Below the pieces are notes generated by a model that searched no databases, was not told the origin of the DNA, and saw only the letters and a list, made by a program, of their open reading frames with translations. From NCBI GenBank assembly GCA_902363445.1, contig CABJAB010000001.1, positions 513,472-577,471 on the forward strand: a DNA stretch of 64,000 bases, written 5' to 3'. The stretch comes from Lachnospiraceae bacterium (GTDB lineage Bacteria; Bacillota; Clostridia; Lachnospirales; Lachnospiraceae). A program made the position numbers and the translations under genes. The first letter of the stretch is position 1. Each line of letters starts with the position of its first letter. Shown here piece after piece: positions 31,467 to 41,043 of this stretch.

Positions 31467-34001
31467 TCATTTGTCTTCCGTATCTGTTCCCCAGATCTGA
31501 TACCGGTCGCGGCCTTTTTCTTTTGCCCGATACAAGGCTTTATCCGCCCGTGTATACAGCTCATCGTAAGTATCGCCGCGGCTGGCCAGGACCGCGCCCA
31601 GACTGATCGTCAGTCCCTTTCCGTCCTCAAACTTCAGTTCGCGCACCTTTTCACACAGGAACCGGCACTTGTCCATGAGTATCTGACTGTTTTTGATGGA
31701 ATTCATGTAGACGGTGAATTCATCCCCTCCCGGCCTTCCGACGATATCGTTGGAACGGAAACTCTCTTTCAAAAGCTCTGCGACCTGAACCAATGCCCAG
31801 TCGCCCTGCATGTGCCCGTACGTATCATTCACATTTTTAAAATTATCCACATCGAACAGCAGAAGCGCCCCTCTTTCTCCCTCACGCAGATTCGCAATAG
31901 CTTCTTTTATCTGTTTCCGAAGAGTCTCCGAGTTATAGATATGCGTCAGGCTGTCCAGCTGCGCTTTCTGCAGCAGAATGTCCTTCTCCTGCTTTTCTTC
32001 ATCAATTATATTGAGCTTTCCGAGGGTATACGCCGGTGTCTCTCCGTCGAACACCGTTTCAACGGCTATCCGTACCCAGTGGCGGTCTCCTTCAAAAAAC
32101 ATTTGAAGCTCATGCACTCCATCGTCACAGGAACTGAGTATCTTGTAGAAAAGCTCTTTCTGCTTTTCTTCATCCTCATTGTCTTCCGCCTTGTTGTGGT
32201 CATATACGATCAGGCGGGGACGGCTGCTTTCCTTCGATGGTGCGGAGACGATCGTCTTATTCTCCCGAAAGCTGTATTCCAAGAAATATTCATTTACCAG
32301 GCCGTATACTCGAAAATGCTTTTTCAGCTCCAGCGCCATCTGTTTGCTCATGCGCGCTCTCTGTCGAAGAAAATACAGCAGGAATAAGATAATGAGCATT
32401 AAAATCCCCGCGACCATTCCTATAGTTTCAAGAGGGTTCGCCTTGATAAAGCTCTGAACTGAAAAGGACTGCTTTTGTATCGTATTTCGGATGAGGATCT
32501 TCTGCATCTCCTCCTCAGGTATCAGCAAGATGATCTTATTCAAAACGGAGATCAGCTCCTGGGGTCCGGGCTTCACAATGCCAAAGCATATCTCCCTGGA
32601 CTTATATGCCTGGGGAATCAGCTTCAGGTTCGCATACTGAGGCAGGTTGACAAAATACTGTGCCGTATAGGCGTCAACACATGTATAATCTGCTTTTCCT
32701 TTGGCTACCGCTCTGATACATTCATCGATACTGTCATAATGCGCCACTCCTCCTTCATGCTCTCCCCCATAATACCCCGAAGACGTCAGTGCCAGCGTTC
32801 CGCTCCCGATATCATTTTCACTGCATCTTTCGTTCATAAGGATCACATATTGAGAGGATACATATGCCTGTGACATGGACAGACGCCGTTCTTTGGCCAG
32901 ATCATAGTCATAGGGCATCCCCGCCACAAAATCAATCTCGTTATTTTCCGATTTCTCATACAGCTCTTCCGGCGTATTCACACATACGAACTCAAATCGA
33001 AGTCCGGTATTCTCCGTTACATAGTCCAGCAGGTCGATGGAAATCCCTCCCAGGGATCCGTCCTCCTTCTGATACTGATAGGGAGCCTGCCCTTTCAGGA
33101 CTCCGACCCTCAGTAATCCGGCGCTTTCCACATACCGCTTCTCCTCGTCACTCAATACCAGCGTTTCTTCTGAATAGGAAAAATATTTTTCATACAGCAT
33201 ATTGGAAAAATACGGATTCACCTGTTCAATGTTCATCATCGCGGCATTCAGTTCATCCAAAAGCTCAGCGTTTTTACCTTTTGTCGTCACGAAATAAAAG
33301 GGCTTCGGTGAAAATCTCGCCACCGTTTTAACACCCTCGATATAATTCATGCTGGAATTCACCATCATGTCCGCCCGGCCGTCTTTCAGCGCCTGTAGCT
33401 GTTCCTCGGCGGTAGTGCACTCCACATATTCCGGCATGACCAGATTCATCTCACAAAAATCTTCCAGCTCCGCTCTGGTCTGTTTCGCCGTAATCGGAGC
33501 CGCGATCCGAAAGCTCTGCTCAACCTGAGAATTAATCAGTTTATTATCAACCGCATCATAAAGTACCTGGAGCACCGTCTCCTTCACGCCATAGCTTTGA
33601 CTAGAATAGTCAAACATCTGACCGGTGGCCTCATTGTATACCATGCCTCCCATCAGATCGATTTCACCATTTTCCAGCATCTCCATCAGCGTAGAGAGGC
33701 TGTCATTGACATCCCCCGGCACCTCTATGAATTCATAATCCCATCCCGTATACTGTGCCACTTCCTGCAGATATTCATAGGTATAACCCGTATAATTGCC
33801 TTGTTCGTCAACATCTGTCAGTCCCGTCTGTATCGGATACGCCACCCGTACAGTTCTGGTTTCCTGAGCCCGCTGAGTCTGTTCCGTCTCCGCTTCCGAT
33901 CCCCGGCTTCCGCCCTGTGATCCGGCAGCCTGGATAGGATGAGCAATGTTCATAAATATCACAATAACTGTCATGATCAGACAGGCTAATCTCTTTTTCA
34001 T
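31467..34001 (-). CDS. Membrane diguanylate cyclase with two extracellular SBP_bac_3 sensor domains
   Basis: 844 residues. Signal peptide at about 1-26; two tandem family-3 solute-binding domains (about 45-280, TVRVAYPIQTGLTDVDEQG; and 295-520, LLRVGVLKGQAPYQYQKEDG), each of the amino-acid-binding type; one TM helix at about 528-550 (IGMVAGILMLIILFLLYFL); a linker domain (about 560-670); and a C-terminal GGDEF domain. The active site is GRPGGDEF, intact, with an RSND inhibitory RxxD five residues before it. It would make c-di-GMP in response to extracellular amino-acid-like ligands. No EAL or HD-GYP domain in cis. Monocistronic, with a terminator shared with the ROK gene. Confidence 0.93.
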   Translation of the reverse strand: MKKRLACLIMTVIVIFMNIAHPIQAAGSQGGSRGSEAETEQTQRAQETRTVRVAYPIQTGLTDVDEQGNYTGYTYEYLQEVAQYTGWDYEFIEVPGDVNDSLSTLMEMLENGEIDLMGGMVYNEATGQMFDYSSQSYGVKETVLQVLYDAVDNKLINSQVEQSFRIAAPITAKQTRAELEDFCEMNLVMPEYVECTTAEEQLQALKDGRADMMVNSSMNYIEGVKTVARFSPKPFYFVTTKGKNAELLDELNAAMMNIEQVNPYFSNMLYEKYFSYSEETLVLSDEEKRYVESAGLLRVGVLKGQAPYQYQKEDGSLGGISIDLLDYVTENTGLRFEFVCVNTPEELYEKSENNEIDFVAGMPYDYDLAKERRLSMSQAYVSSQYVILMNERCSENDIGSGTLALTSSGYYGGEHEGGVAHYDSIDECIRAVAKGKADYTCVDAYTAQYFVNLPQYANLKLIPQAYKSREICFGIVKPGPQELISVLNKIILLIPEEEMQKILIRNTIQKQSFSVQSFIKANPLETIGMVAGILMLIILFLLYFLRQRARMSKQMALELKKHFRVYGLVNEYFLEYSFRENKTIVSAPSKESSRPRLIVYDHNKAEDNEDEEKQKELFYKILSSCDDGVHELQMFFEGDRHWVRIAVETVFDGETPAYTLGKLNIIDEEKQEKDILLQKAQLDSLTHIYNSETLRKQIKEAIANLREGERGALLLFDVDNFKNVNDTYGHMQGDWALVQVAELLKESFRSNDIVGRPGGDEFTVYMNSIKNSQILMDKCRFLCEKVRELKFEDGKGLTISLGAVLASRGDTYDELYTRADKALYRAKEKGRDRYQIWGTDTEDK

Positions 34002-34120
34002 ATCATCATCCTCATTCCAGAGTTATTATTTCTGTCCACAAAATAATTTACACTTCTGTCATTCGTCTGTCAATATCACAAATGTATTATACCTCTCCCA
34101 TTTCTTTCCCGCAAGCCCAA

Positions 34121-34183
34121 GAAAAAAACCGCGGACAGATGACTCGGTATCATTAAAAGATACCGGACCATCTGCCCGCGGGT
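34121..34183 (-). terminator. Terminator after HD-domain gene
   Basis: CCGCGG-A-CAGATG at 34128-34140 pairs with CATCTG-C-CCGCGG at 34170-34182, with an inner GGTATC/GATACC stem. The minus strand then reads seven T residues. It ends the Na/Pi-HD operon. Confidence 0.88.
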
Positions 34184-34208
34184 TCCGCTGCTCCTTGCAG
34201 GTTTTCCG

Positions 34209-34874
34209 TTATACGATCTTACTACCATTCGCAGTCACCTTAAAACGCATGCCCAGCATTTCCGCGGCCCGGCGGCACATCAGCATTCTCTGCAGGAAAA
34301 TCTCAAAGTAATCCATCATGGAGCACATGCTTTCATCCAGTTCGATATTCAAGGTAATGACTTTCTTTTCCGCCTGAATCACCAGCTTGGAAGATTTTGC
34401 AGCATAATTCACCCGGTCATGCTTGTCAAAGGTTTCTTTGATCTTATTCCGCACCCGGTTCCGTCTTACATCCGTTTTATCTGCCAGGATCAAAGCGGCC
34501 GACACCGCGTCCACGGCCGTCCCTGTATGTTCATCGTGCTCCCCGATAGCGCTGACCACCACGGCTATCTCTCCTGCGTTCATTCCCTGCTCTCTTAAAA
34601 GCTGGAAAGCCATCAGGGCTCCACTGTGGGCATGATCATTCCGGTTCACACAGTTTCCAATATCATGCAGATATCCGGCGATTCGGGCAAGCTCCACCGT
34701 CCGCTTTTCGCAGCCCAGCTCCCTCAGAATTTTTCCCGCGGTCTCGGCTGTCTTTACCGCATGCTTTTCAGAGTGCTCTGTAAAGCCCAGGGCCCCCAGC
34801 ACCGCATCTCCTTGTTCAATATATGCCTTGATCTTCTTTGATTCCTTTAAGCTCTTATACGTGATTTCTTCCAT
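34209..34874 (-). CDS. HD-domain metal-dependent phosphohydrolase
   Basis: 221 residues with the HD fold: HSEKHAVKTAETAGKIL (first His), AGYLHDIGNC (His-Asp), HSGALMAFQLLREQG, and IGEHDEHTG later, then LADKTDVRRNRVRNKI (Asp). This is the metal-site order of HD-type phosphohydrolases acting on nucleotides or signalling nucleotides. The C-terminal segment VITLNIELDESMCSMMDYFEIFLQRMLMCRRA is characteristic of a small clostridial subset. Substrate unknown. It starts 25 bases after the Na/Pi symporter stop, in the same operon. Ribosome site AAAGGAG. Confidence 0.85.
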   Translation of the reverse strand: MEEITYKSLKESKKIKAYIEQGDAVLGALGFTEHSEKHAVKTAETAGKILRELGCEKRTVELARIAGYLHDIGNCVNRNDHAHSGALMAFQLLREQGMNAGEIAVVVSAIGEHDEHTGTAVDAVSAALILADKTDVRRNRVRNKIKETFDKHDRVNYAAKSSKLVIQAEKKVITLNIELDESMCSMMDYFEIFLQRMLMCRRAAEMLGMRFKVTANGSKIV

Positions 34875-34899
34875 ATCTCTCCTTTATTCCCCGTTTGAA

Positions 34900-36555
34900 T
34901 CACATTTCATCCTTCACATATCCGGCTATATTGTACGCATGATCGGATACACGTTCCAGATTTCCCATGATATCCAGGAAAATAACTCCGTGGGAAGCGC
35001 GGCACTCATTGTTCGCCAGTCTGGCTATATGTTTGTCCCTCAGATCTTCCTCTGTGCTGTCCACTAGATCTTCAAACTTGATGACCTGGCGGATGCTTTC
35101 CGCATCCTCATTCCTTCTGGCTGATACGGCGTTTTCCACGGAACCCACCGCGTAAGAAAAAATAGTCTCCAAATCCTTCTGGCCCATGGGGGAGAACTGG
35201 ATATCTCCCTGAATCTTGCTCTCGGCCAGCTCCGCGATATTTTCCGCGTGGTCCCCGATGCGCTCCAGGTCGTTGACCGTATAGAGAAGGTTTTTCACCT
35301 GCTCTGACTGCTCTTCCATCAGCGAGAGGTTGGAAATCTTCACCAGATATTCCGTCAGCGCTTTCTCCATGAAATTTATGGTCTTTTCCTGGGCAAAGAT
35401 CCGGTCCACAGATTCCTGATTGTTTGTGAGGACCGCATCCTCTCCCAGCTTCACATTGTCGAGGGACAGCTCTCCCATGCGGACGACCTCACGCTTCGCC
35501 GTCTCAATGGCAAAGGAGGGGTTTTCCAAAATTCTGGTATCCAGATGGGACATGATCTTCTGCTCCAATGTCTCCTCCGGCTCCTGTACCTTTTCCCGGA
35601 CGATCTTCCCGGACAAGGATACCAGCTTGCCCGCGAAAGGAAACAGAATCAGTGTATTCGTCACGTTGAATATGGTATGGAACACGGATATCTGTGTACT
35701 GTTGATGGTGGACGCCGCCCAGCTCCCGTTCAGGCTGAATACGATAAACATCACTATGCCGAACAGCACCGCACCCATTACGTTGAACATCAGATGGATG
35801 ACCGCCGCCCGTTTTGCCGTCTTATGGGCGCCGGCGCTGGCGAGCAGCGCCGTCACACAGGTACCGATATTTTGTCCCAATGTGATATAGACGGCCGAAT
35901 TCCAGGTGACCACTCCGTTCATGGCCAAGGTCTGCAGAATACCGACGGAGGCCGAAGAGCTCTGAATGATCCCGGTGACTACCACGCCGGCCAGGATGCC
36001 AAAAATGGGATTGCTCCCAAGTACTGAGAATATCTGTGAAAATATCGGCGCATCCCTATATGGCTCAATGGAGCCGGACATAAAGCTGAGCCCGATGAAC
36101 AAAACGCCAAAGCCCACTAAAATACTGCCGATTTCCTTCTGGCGTTCTTTTTTCGCAAATAACAGCATAAAAGCGCCGATGCCGATGAGCACAGGGGCAA
36201 AGAACTCCGGCTTCATGACCTCTCCCCACTCGCTCATGGACACCAGCCACGCGGTGATGGTCGTACCGATATTGGCGCCCATGATGACGCCTACCGCCTG
36301 GGACAGACTCAGGATTCCGGCGTTGACAAAGCCGACGACCATGACCGTGGTCGCAGAGCTGCTCTGGATAATGGCGGTGATCAGCGCGCCCAAAAGAACG
36401 CCTAAGAACCGGTTGTTCGTAATATATCCCAGCATCCGCTTCATACGGCCTCCGGCCGCTTTTTGAAGACCGTCCGCCATGATATTCATACCATAGAGGA
36501 ACATGCCCAGGCCGCCGACAAATTGGAATAATAGTTTCACATCGCTTAATGACAT
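34900..36555 (-). CDS. Na/Pi cotransporter family protein with C-terminal PhoU-like domain
   Basis: 551 residues from the ATG at 36555; the upstream ATG at 36570 encodes the ribosome site (GGGAG) itself. Two inverted NaPi repeats carry the hallmark QSSS motifs: IQSSSATTVMVVGF near residue 60 and IQSSSASVGILQT near 200. Eight to nine TM helices end near 325, then a helical PhoU-like domain (about 345-545, VKNLLYTVNDLERIGDHAENI and NLERVSDHAYNIAGY with metal-binding E/D-x-x-x-D motifs). It imports phosphate with Na. The promoter region has 11-bp-phased Pho-box-like hexamers at 36613-36651. Confidence 0.93.
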   Translation of the reverse strand: MSLSDVKLLFQFVGGLGMFLYGMNIMADGLQKAAGGRMKRMLGYITNNRFLGVLLGALITAIIQSSSATTVMVVGFVNAGILSLSQAVGVIMGANIGTTITAWLVSMSEWGEVMKPEFFAPVLIGIGAFMLLFAKKERQKEIGSILVGFGVLFIGLSFMSGSIEPYRDAPIFSQIFSVLGSNPIFGILAGVVVTGIIQSSSASVGILQTLAMNGVVTWNSAVYITLGQNIGTCVTALLASAGAHKTAKRAAVIHLMFNVMGAVLFGIVMFIVFSLNGSWAASTINSTQISVFHTIFNVTNTLILFPFAGKLVSLSGKIVREKVQEPEETLEQKIMSHLDTRILENPSFAIETAKREVVRMGELSLDNVKLGEDAVLTNNQESVDRIFAQEKTINFMEKALTEYLVKISNLSLMEEQSEQVKNLLYTVNDLERIGDHAENIAELAESKIQGDIQFSPMGQKDLETIFSYAVGSVENAVSARRNEDAESIRQVIKFEDLVDSTEEDLRDKHIARLANNECRASHGVIFLDIMGNLERVSDHAYNIAGYVKDEM

Positions 36556-36612
36556 AAAGATCTCCCTCATTTACGTAATCAGAATCGTTCATCTTCCACT
36601 ATACAAAATTTA

Positions 36613-36651
36613 TGTCAATTCAAAACCATCTTTATGTAAAATCTTTGTAAA
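36613..36651 (-). promoter_or_regulatory. PhoP-box-like hexamer array before the Na/Pi gene
   Basis: On the minus strand TTTACA at 36651-36646, TTTACA at 36640-36635, a non-matching slot, and TTGACA at 36618-36613: three of four positions with exact 11-base periodicity. PhoP of Bacillus binds TT(A/C/T)ACA hexamers spaced 4-6 bases. The last hexamer could alternatively be a -35 element. Confidence 0.5.
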
Positions 36652-36659
36652 GTCGGTAT

Positions 36660-39600
36660 TTATTCCACACTTTTGAGGGATTCTACCATATCAATCTTTC
36701 TGAGCTTATAGAACATGGCGGCGTTGACCAAAAACGCGAACAGCAGCGTGAGGACGATCCCCCAGAGATAACTCAGCGGATGCACCGCACGGCCGAACAT
36801 GATCAGATCTACTTCTACGGTCTCAATGACAAAGCGGTGAAGTATATTTCCCATGAAAACGCCCGCCGCGATACCGATGAACGTCAGAAGCACATTTTCC
36901 CGGTACACATAGGAAGCCAGCTCCAGATCATAAAAGCCAAGCAGCTTAATGGTGGCCAGCTCCCGCTTCCGTTCCGTGATATTGATATTATTCAGGTTAT
37001 ACAGGACGACAAAGGCCAGCAGACCGGCTGAGATTATCAGGACCCAGACGACCGTGTCCAGGCTTCCGAGCATATCCGTGATCGTCTTGTTCATATCGGA
37101 TACCAGTACGACACCGGACACCGCTTCATGCTCCAAAAGACGTTTCGACAGCTCACGGCCTTTCTCTTCCCGCGCGTCCTTTAGCTTCAGGTATTCCGTA
37201 TTGCATTCTGCTTCCCTGCCATACAGCTGCCGATATAAGGACGGAGACATATAAATATAATTATACACATAATTCTCCGTGATATGCGAGACCTTCACCG
37301 AAACCCTGCTGGTATCGCTTTCTTTCAGATAAAAGGAATCTCCTTCCCGGATGTCCAAAAGCTTCGCCAGCTTTTCATTAATGACCGCGCCCTCTTCATC
37401 CAGCGTATATCCTTCTTCGCTCAGCCGGTCCCTCAGCACGAAAAAGTCAGGAAACCGTTCCAGATCTTCCGGTACGACCAGATTGACGGCTTTCGTCACG
37501 CCGTTTGCTTCTCCGTCCATGGAAGCCGTATAGGCTCCCAGATATTCCGATATGTTTTCGTCCCCGTCCATATCTTCATAAAAGGCTTCTTTTTCCTCCC
37601 GTCCTCCGTCCGTCACGATACTGGCTGACGCATCATAAAGCCAAAGCTCTCCGTATTGGCCGTCAGACACTGTGTAGATTGAATCCCTCAGTCCAAACCC
37701 GACGATCAGAAGAGCCATACAGGCGCCGATACCGAATACGGTCATCAAAAGACGTTTTTTATACCGGAACAGATTCCGAAGCGTAGATTTCTGGCTGAAA
37801 TTCATGTGACGCCACAAAGGGCGTATCCGTTCCAGAAGAATCTTTTTCCCCTTCATGGGCGCGACCGGCCGCATCAACTGAGAAGGCTGCGCCAGCGTTT
37901 CTTTATAGCAGGCCGCCAGAGTCGCTCCTGTGGTGCAGACCACCGCAATGGCAGTCGCTCCGAGAGCATATCCCCAATTATACGGGATCCGGATGATACT
38001 CAGGTTCCCATAGAGAATCTTATAAGTGGTGATGATCACCCATGGAAGCAGCTTTTCCCCTATGAGAAATCCGGCTATACTCCCCAGAAGGCTGGCTGAG
38101 AGCGCATATAAAATATATTTGGAGGCTATGGACAAGGTGCTGTAGCCGAGCGCCTTCATGGTGCCGATCTCCGTCCTCTTTTCTTCCACCATTCTGGTCA
38201 TGGTGGTCAGGCTCACCAAGGCGGCCACCAGGAAGAAGATCACCGGAAATACTTTTCCGATCGCTCCGATTCTCTTCGTATCGTTGTCAAACTCCACATA
38301 AGACTGAACTGACTTCCGGTCCAGTACATACCATTCCGGTTCTTCCAAATCCTCCAGAGCTTCTTTCGCTTCCTCAATCTCTGACCTGGCATCGTCTATT
38401 TTCTCATCGGCATCATCCCTCGCTTCTTCATACTCGGCCTTTGCCTCCTGAAGCTCTGTTTCTCCGTCGGACAGCTTCTCCTTCGCTTCCTCCAGCTGCC
38501 GCTTCCCGTCGGCTATCTCCCGGCGCCCCTCTTCCAGAGCAGCCTCTCCGTTGGTTATCTCCTTACGTCCGTCTGAAAGCCCCTGTTCTCCGGCCTTGAT
38601 TCCGTTCTGAAGCTCCAGAAGCGCTGCCTCTCCATCCTGTATCTGTGCTTCCCCATTCTGAATCTCCGCTTCTGCGGCAGCCAAAGCGGCCTCTTTTTCA
38701 GACAGCTCTGTCTCTTTCTCCTCCAGAGCGGCCATTCCCTGATCATACTGAGCCTGCAGGCCGGCGAGTTTATCTTTTACTCCATCCAGATACTTTAAAA
38801 CTCCGTCTAACTTCGCCTGGTTCGCATCCAGAACCTGTTTTCCCAAAAGATATTCCTCGTTTTCTTCCGGATTCAGGCCTGCCGCTTCCAGGCCCGCGCG
38901 CAGCTCCTCCAGTTTTCCTCTCTGGATATTCAAAGCGGCCTGAGAGGACTCTGCTTCCGCCATACCGCTCTCATATCCTTCCCAGCCGGCGGTCAAATCC
39001 CCGCCTTCGGCCGTCAACTCTTCCCTTGCAGCCTCCAGCTGTGTCCGTCCTTCTCCGGCCAGTCTTTTTCCTTCCTCCAGCTCTTCTCTCGCTGCTTCCA
39101 GCTTTTCCTTGGAGTTCTGGAGCTCCTCCTGTTTTTCAGCCAAAAGCGATTTTGCGTCCGCTACTTTCTGCTCATTTGATTCCAGCTGAGCTTTTCCATC
39201 CGCAAGCTTATATTCATTTACAGAAAGAGTGTCCTCCGCGTCCTGAAGCTTCTGTTCGTTCTCCGCTATTTCATCCCGGCCGTCCTCGAGTTCATTCTCT
39301 CCATCCTCGATCTTAAGCCATGCGTCCCGCAGCTCCTGCTCCGCTTCCTCTTCTTTTTCCTGCAGTTTCTGTTCTGCTTTGCCAATTTCCTCCTGTGCGT
39401 CTCCCCGGATCTCCTCCAGACGGATTCCGCACCGCTCTCCCGCTATATCCTCGATCGCGTCTGCTATCTTTTCCGCCTCCGCCTGGTACGTTCCGCCGGC
39501 GGTCACAAAACCGTCCAGACCGTCGGCGGCCGCGTATATCTGTGTGTAGACATCCATGGAAAAATCTTCCTCCGGAACCATCAGGAATCCCTTGATGTCA

Positions 39601-40172
39601 CCGTTCCCGATAGAAGAATTTCCTCTGTCAAAATTCAGATAATAAGGGCTTGTGCCAATCCCAACGATGGTATAGGTCTCCGTCTTGAGGGTATCGGAAA
39701 GAGGATCGTCTGTCCCGGAATACAGTGTGATCTGATCTCCCAGCCCATAATCTGTGCTGACTAAAAGCTGTTCATCCAAAAAGCACTCGCCCTGTTTTTC
39801 CGGGAGACGCCCCTCTTTTATGTTTACCTTATTGATGTTCTGCGGCATGGAAGAGACATGGAGGACCAGCTCCTTTTCCCCATAGTGGCAGAGTGCGTCC
39901 AGGGAGTACTCACCCTCTGCAGCCGTAACTCCCGGTATCCGGCGAATCTGCTCCAGATCTCCTTCTGTCAAGCCCATGGTGGACAAAATCCGAAAGTCCA
40001 TGAAATTAGACTCGTCGGCGACCGCGTCCACCGACAGCCGCATATCCGGCTCTGTCGCCCGTACCCCGGAAAAAAACGCCACGCCAAGGGCAACAATGAA
40101 TAGAATCGAGAGGTATCGGTTCAGACTCCTCCTGATCTCCACAAAAAAATCTTTCCGCTGTGCCTGTTTCAT
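36660..40172 (-). CDS. FtsX-type ABC permease with very long extracellular coiled coil
   Basis: 1170 residues. TM1 at about 18-36 (LSILFIVALGVAFFSGV), a MacB-PCD-like region (about 45-245), an extremely charged heptad coiled coil at about 250-625 (e.g. SKEKLEAAREELEEGKRLAG), then three TM helices starting near 645 with MTRMVEEKRTEIGTMKALGYS, a second periplasmic part, and a second FtsX unit (about 1035-1165) with ITERKRELATIKLLGFYD. The two FtsX units make it a complete permease. The coiled coil accounts for a third of the chain. Similar proteins occur widely in Lachnospiraceae; their substrate is unknown. Operon with the ATPase 31 bases upstream. Confidence 0.9.
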   Translation of the reverse strand: MKQAQRKDFFVEIRRSLNRYLSILFIVALGVAFFSGVRATEPDMRLSVDAVADESNFMDFRILSTMGLTEGDLEQIRRIPGVTAAEGEYSLDALCHYGEKELVLHVSSMPQNINKVNIKEGRLPEKQGECFLDEQLLVSTDYGLGDQITLYSGTDDPLSDTLKTETYTIVGIGTSPYYLNFDRGNSSIGNGDIKGFLMVPEEDFSMDVYTQIYAAADGLDGFVTAGGTYQAEAEKIADAIEDIAGERCGIRLEEIRGDAQEEIGKAEQKLQEKEEEAEQELRDAWLKIEDGENELEDGRDEIAENEQKLQDAEDTLSVNEYKLADGKAQLESNEQKVADAKSLLAEKQEELQNSKEKLEAAREELEEGKRLAGEGRTQLEAAREELTAEGGDLTAGWEGYESGMAEAESSQAALNIQRGKLEELRAGLEAAGLNPEENEEYLLGKQVLDANQAKLDGVLKYLDGVKDKLAGLQAQYDQGMAALEEKETELSEKEAALAAAEAEIQNGEAQIQDGEAALLELQNGIKAGEQGLSDGRKEITNGEAALEEGRREIADGKRQLEEAKEKLSDGETELQEAKAEYEEARDDADEKIDDARSEIEEAKEALEDLEEPEWYVLDRKSVQSYVEFDNDTKRIGAIGKVFPVIFFLVAALVSLTTMTRMVEEKRTEIGTMKALGYSTLSIASKYILYALSASLLGSIAGFLIGEKLLPWVIITTYKILYGNLSIIRIPYNWGYALGATAIAVVCTTGATLAACYKETLAQPSQLMRPVAPMKGKKILLERIRPLWRHMNFSQKSTLRNLFRYKKRLLMTVFGIGACMALLIVGFGLRDSIYTVSDGQYGELWLYDASASIVTDGGREEKEAFYEDMDGDENISEYLGAYTASMDGEANGVTKAVNLVVPEDLERFPDFFVLRDRLSEEGYTLDEEGAVINEKLAKLLDIREGDSFYLKESDTSRVSVKVSHITENYVYNYIYMSPSLYRQLYGREAECNTEYLKLKDAREEKGRELSKRLLEHEAVSGVVLVSDMNKTITDMLGSLDTVVWVLIISAGLLAFVVLYNLNNINITERKRELATIKLLGFYDLELASYVYRENVLLTFIGIAAGVFMGNILHRFVIETVEVDLIMFGRAVHPLSYLWGIVLTLLFAFLVNAAMFYKLRKIDMVESLKSVE

Positions 40173-40203
40173 CTATCTGACATCTCCAGTTATCTATCGT
40201 TTT

Positions 40204-40908
40204 TTACCACTCTATGTCTTCGACAGGAGTTGGATTCTCGTTTACCGTAATTCGGGATACACGGCCGTTCTTTATCTTTATCACCCGGTCGGCCATGGGA
40301 GTCAGCGCGGAATTATGCGTTATGACGATCACGGTCATTCCCCTTTCCCGGCAGGTATCCTGCAAAAGCTTCAGTATGGATTTTCCGGTCTGGTAGTCCA
40401 AAGCGCCCGTCGGCTCATCACACAGCAGAAGCTTCGGATTCTTGGCCAGCGCCCTGGCTATGGAAACCCGCTGCTGCTCACCGCCTGAAAGCTGGGACGG
40501 AAAATTATCCATACGCTCTCCCAATCCCACTTCCTTCAGAATCTCCTCTGCGTCCAGATGATCCTTGCAGATCTGGAGCGCCAGCTCCACATTCTCCAGT
40601 GCGGTCAGGTTCTGTACCAAGTTATAAAACTGAAATACAAAGCCGATGTCTTCCCGGCGGAATCTGGTCATCTTTTTATTATCAAATGCCGCCACGTCCG
40701 TTCCGTCCACCAGCACCTGACCCTCGGACGCCTTATCCATGCCCCCCAGTATATTCAGTACGGTGGTCTTCCCCGCGCCGCTGGGGCCCACTACCACCAC
40801 GAATTCTCCTCTTTCGATGGAAAAGCTCATATCATCCACTGCTTTAATGACCACTTCCCCCATCCGGTAGGTCTTCTTCACATTTACCAGCTCCACAAAT
40901 GGTGCCAT
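40204..40908 (-). CDS. LolD/MacB-type ABC transporter ATP-binding protein
   Basis: 234 residues: Walker [19 protein letters not shown] near 40, Q-loop [17 protein letters not shown], signature [15 protein letters not shown], Walker [14 protein letters not shown]-loop [13 protein letters not shown]. It is the ATPase partner of the coiled-coil permease directly downstream. Ribosome site AGGAGGG. Confidence 0.93.
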   Translation of the reverse strand: MAPFVELVNVKKTYRMGEVVIKAVDDMSFSIERGEFVVVVGPSGAGKTTVLNILGGMDKASEGQVLVDGTDVAAFDNKKMTRFRREDIGFVFQFYNLVQNLTALENVELALQICKDHLDAEEILKEVGLGERMDNFPSQLSGGEQQRVSIARALAKNPKLLLCDEPTGALDYQTGKSILKLLQDTCRERGMTVIVITHNSALTPMADRVIKIKNGRVSRITVNENPTPVEDIEW

Positions 40909-40952
40909 GAAATCCCTCCTAATCCAATCATACCTTATTCAAAAATATCGAA

Positions 40953-40979
40953 AAGGGGACTGTTCCTCACAGTCCCCTC
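40953..40979 (-). terminator. Terminator after the liv/kinase operon
   Basis: Perfect 10-bp stem AGGGGACTGT/ACAGTCCCCT (40954-40963 with 40969-40978) and TTTTCG tail on the minus strand. A partial copy of the right arm (ACAGTCCCCT) occurs again at about 41035-41044, at the end of the kinase gene. Confidence 0.85.
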
Positions 40980-41043
40980 TTATCATAACTCATTTTTTCG
41001 CTGCCGTCATCCTTTTTATTAACTCCTGCCGGCGGACAGTCCC

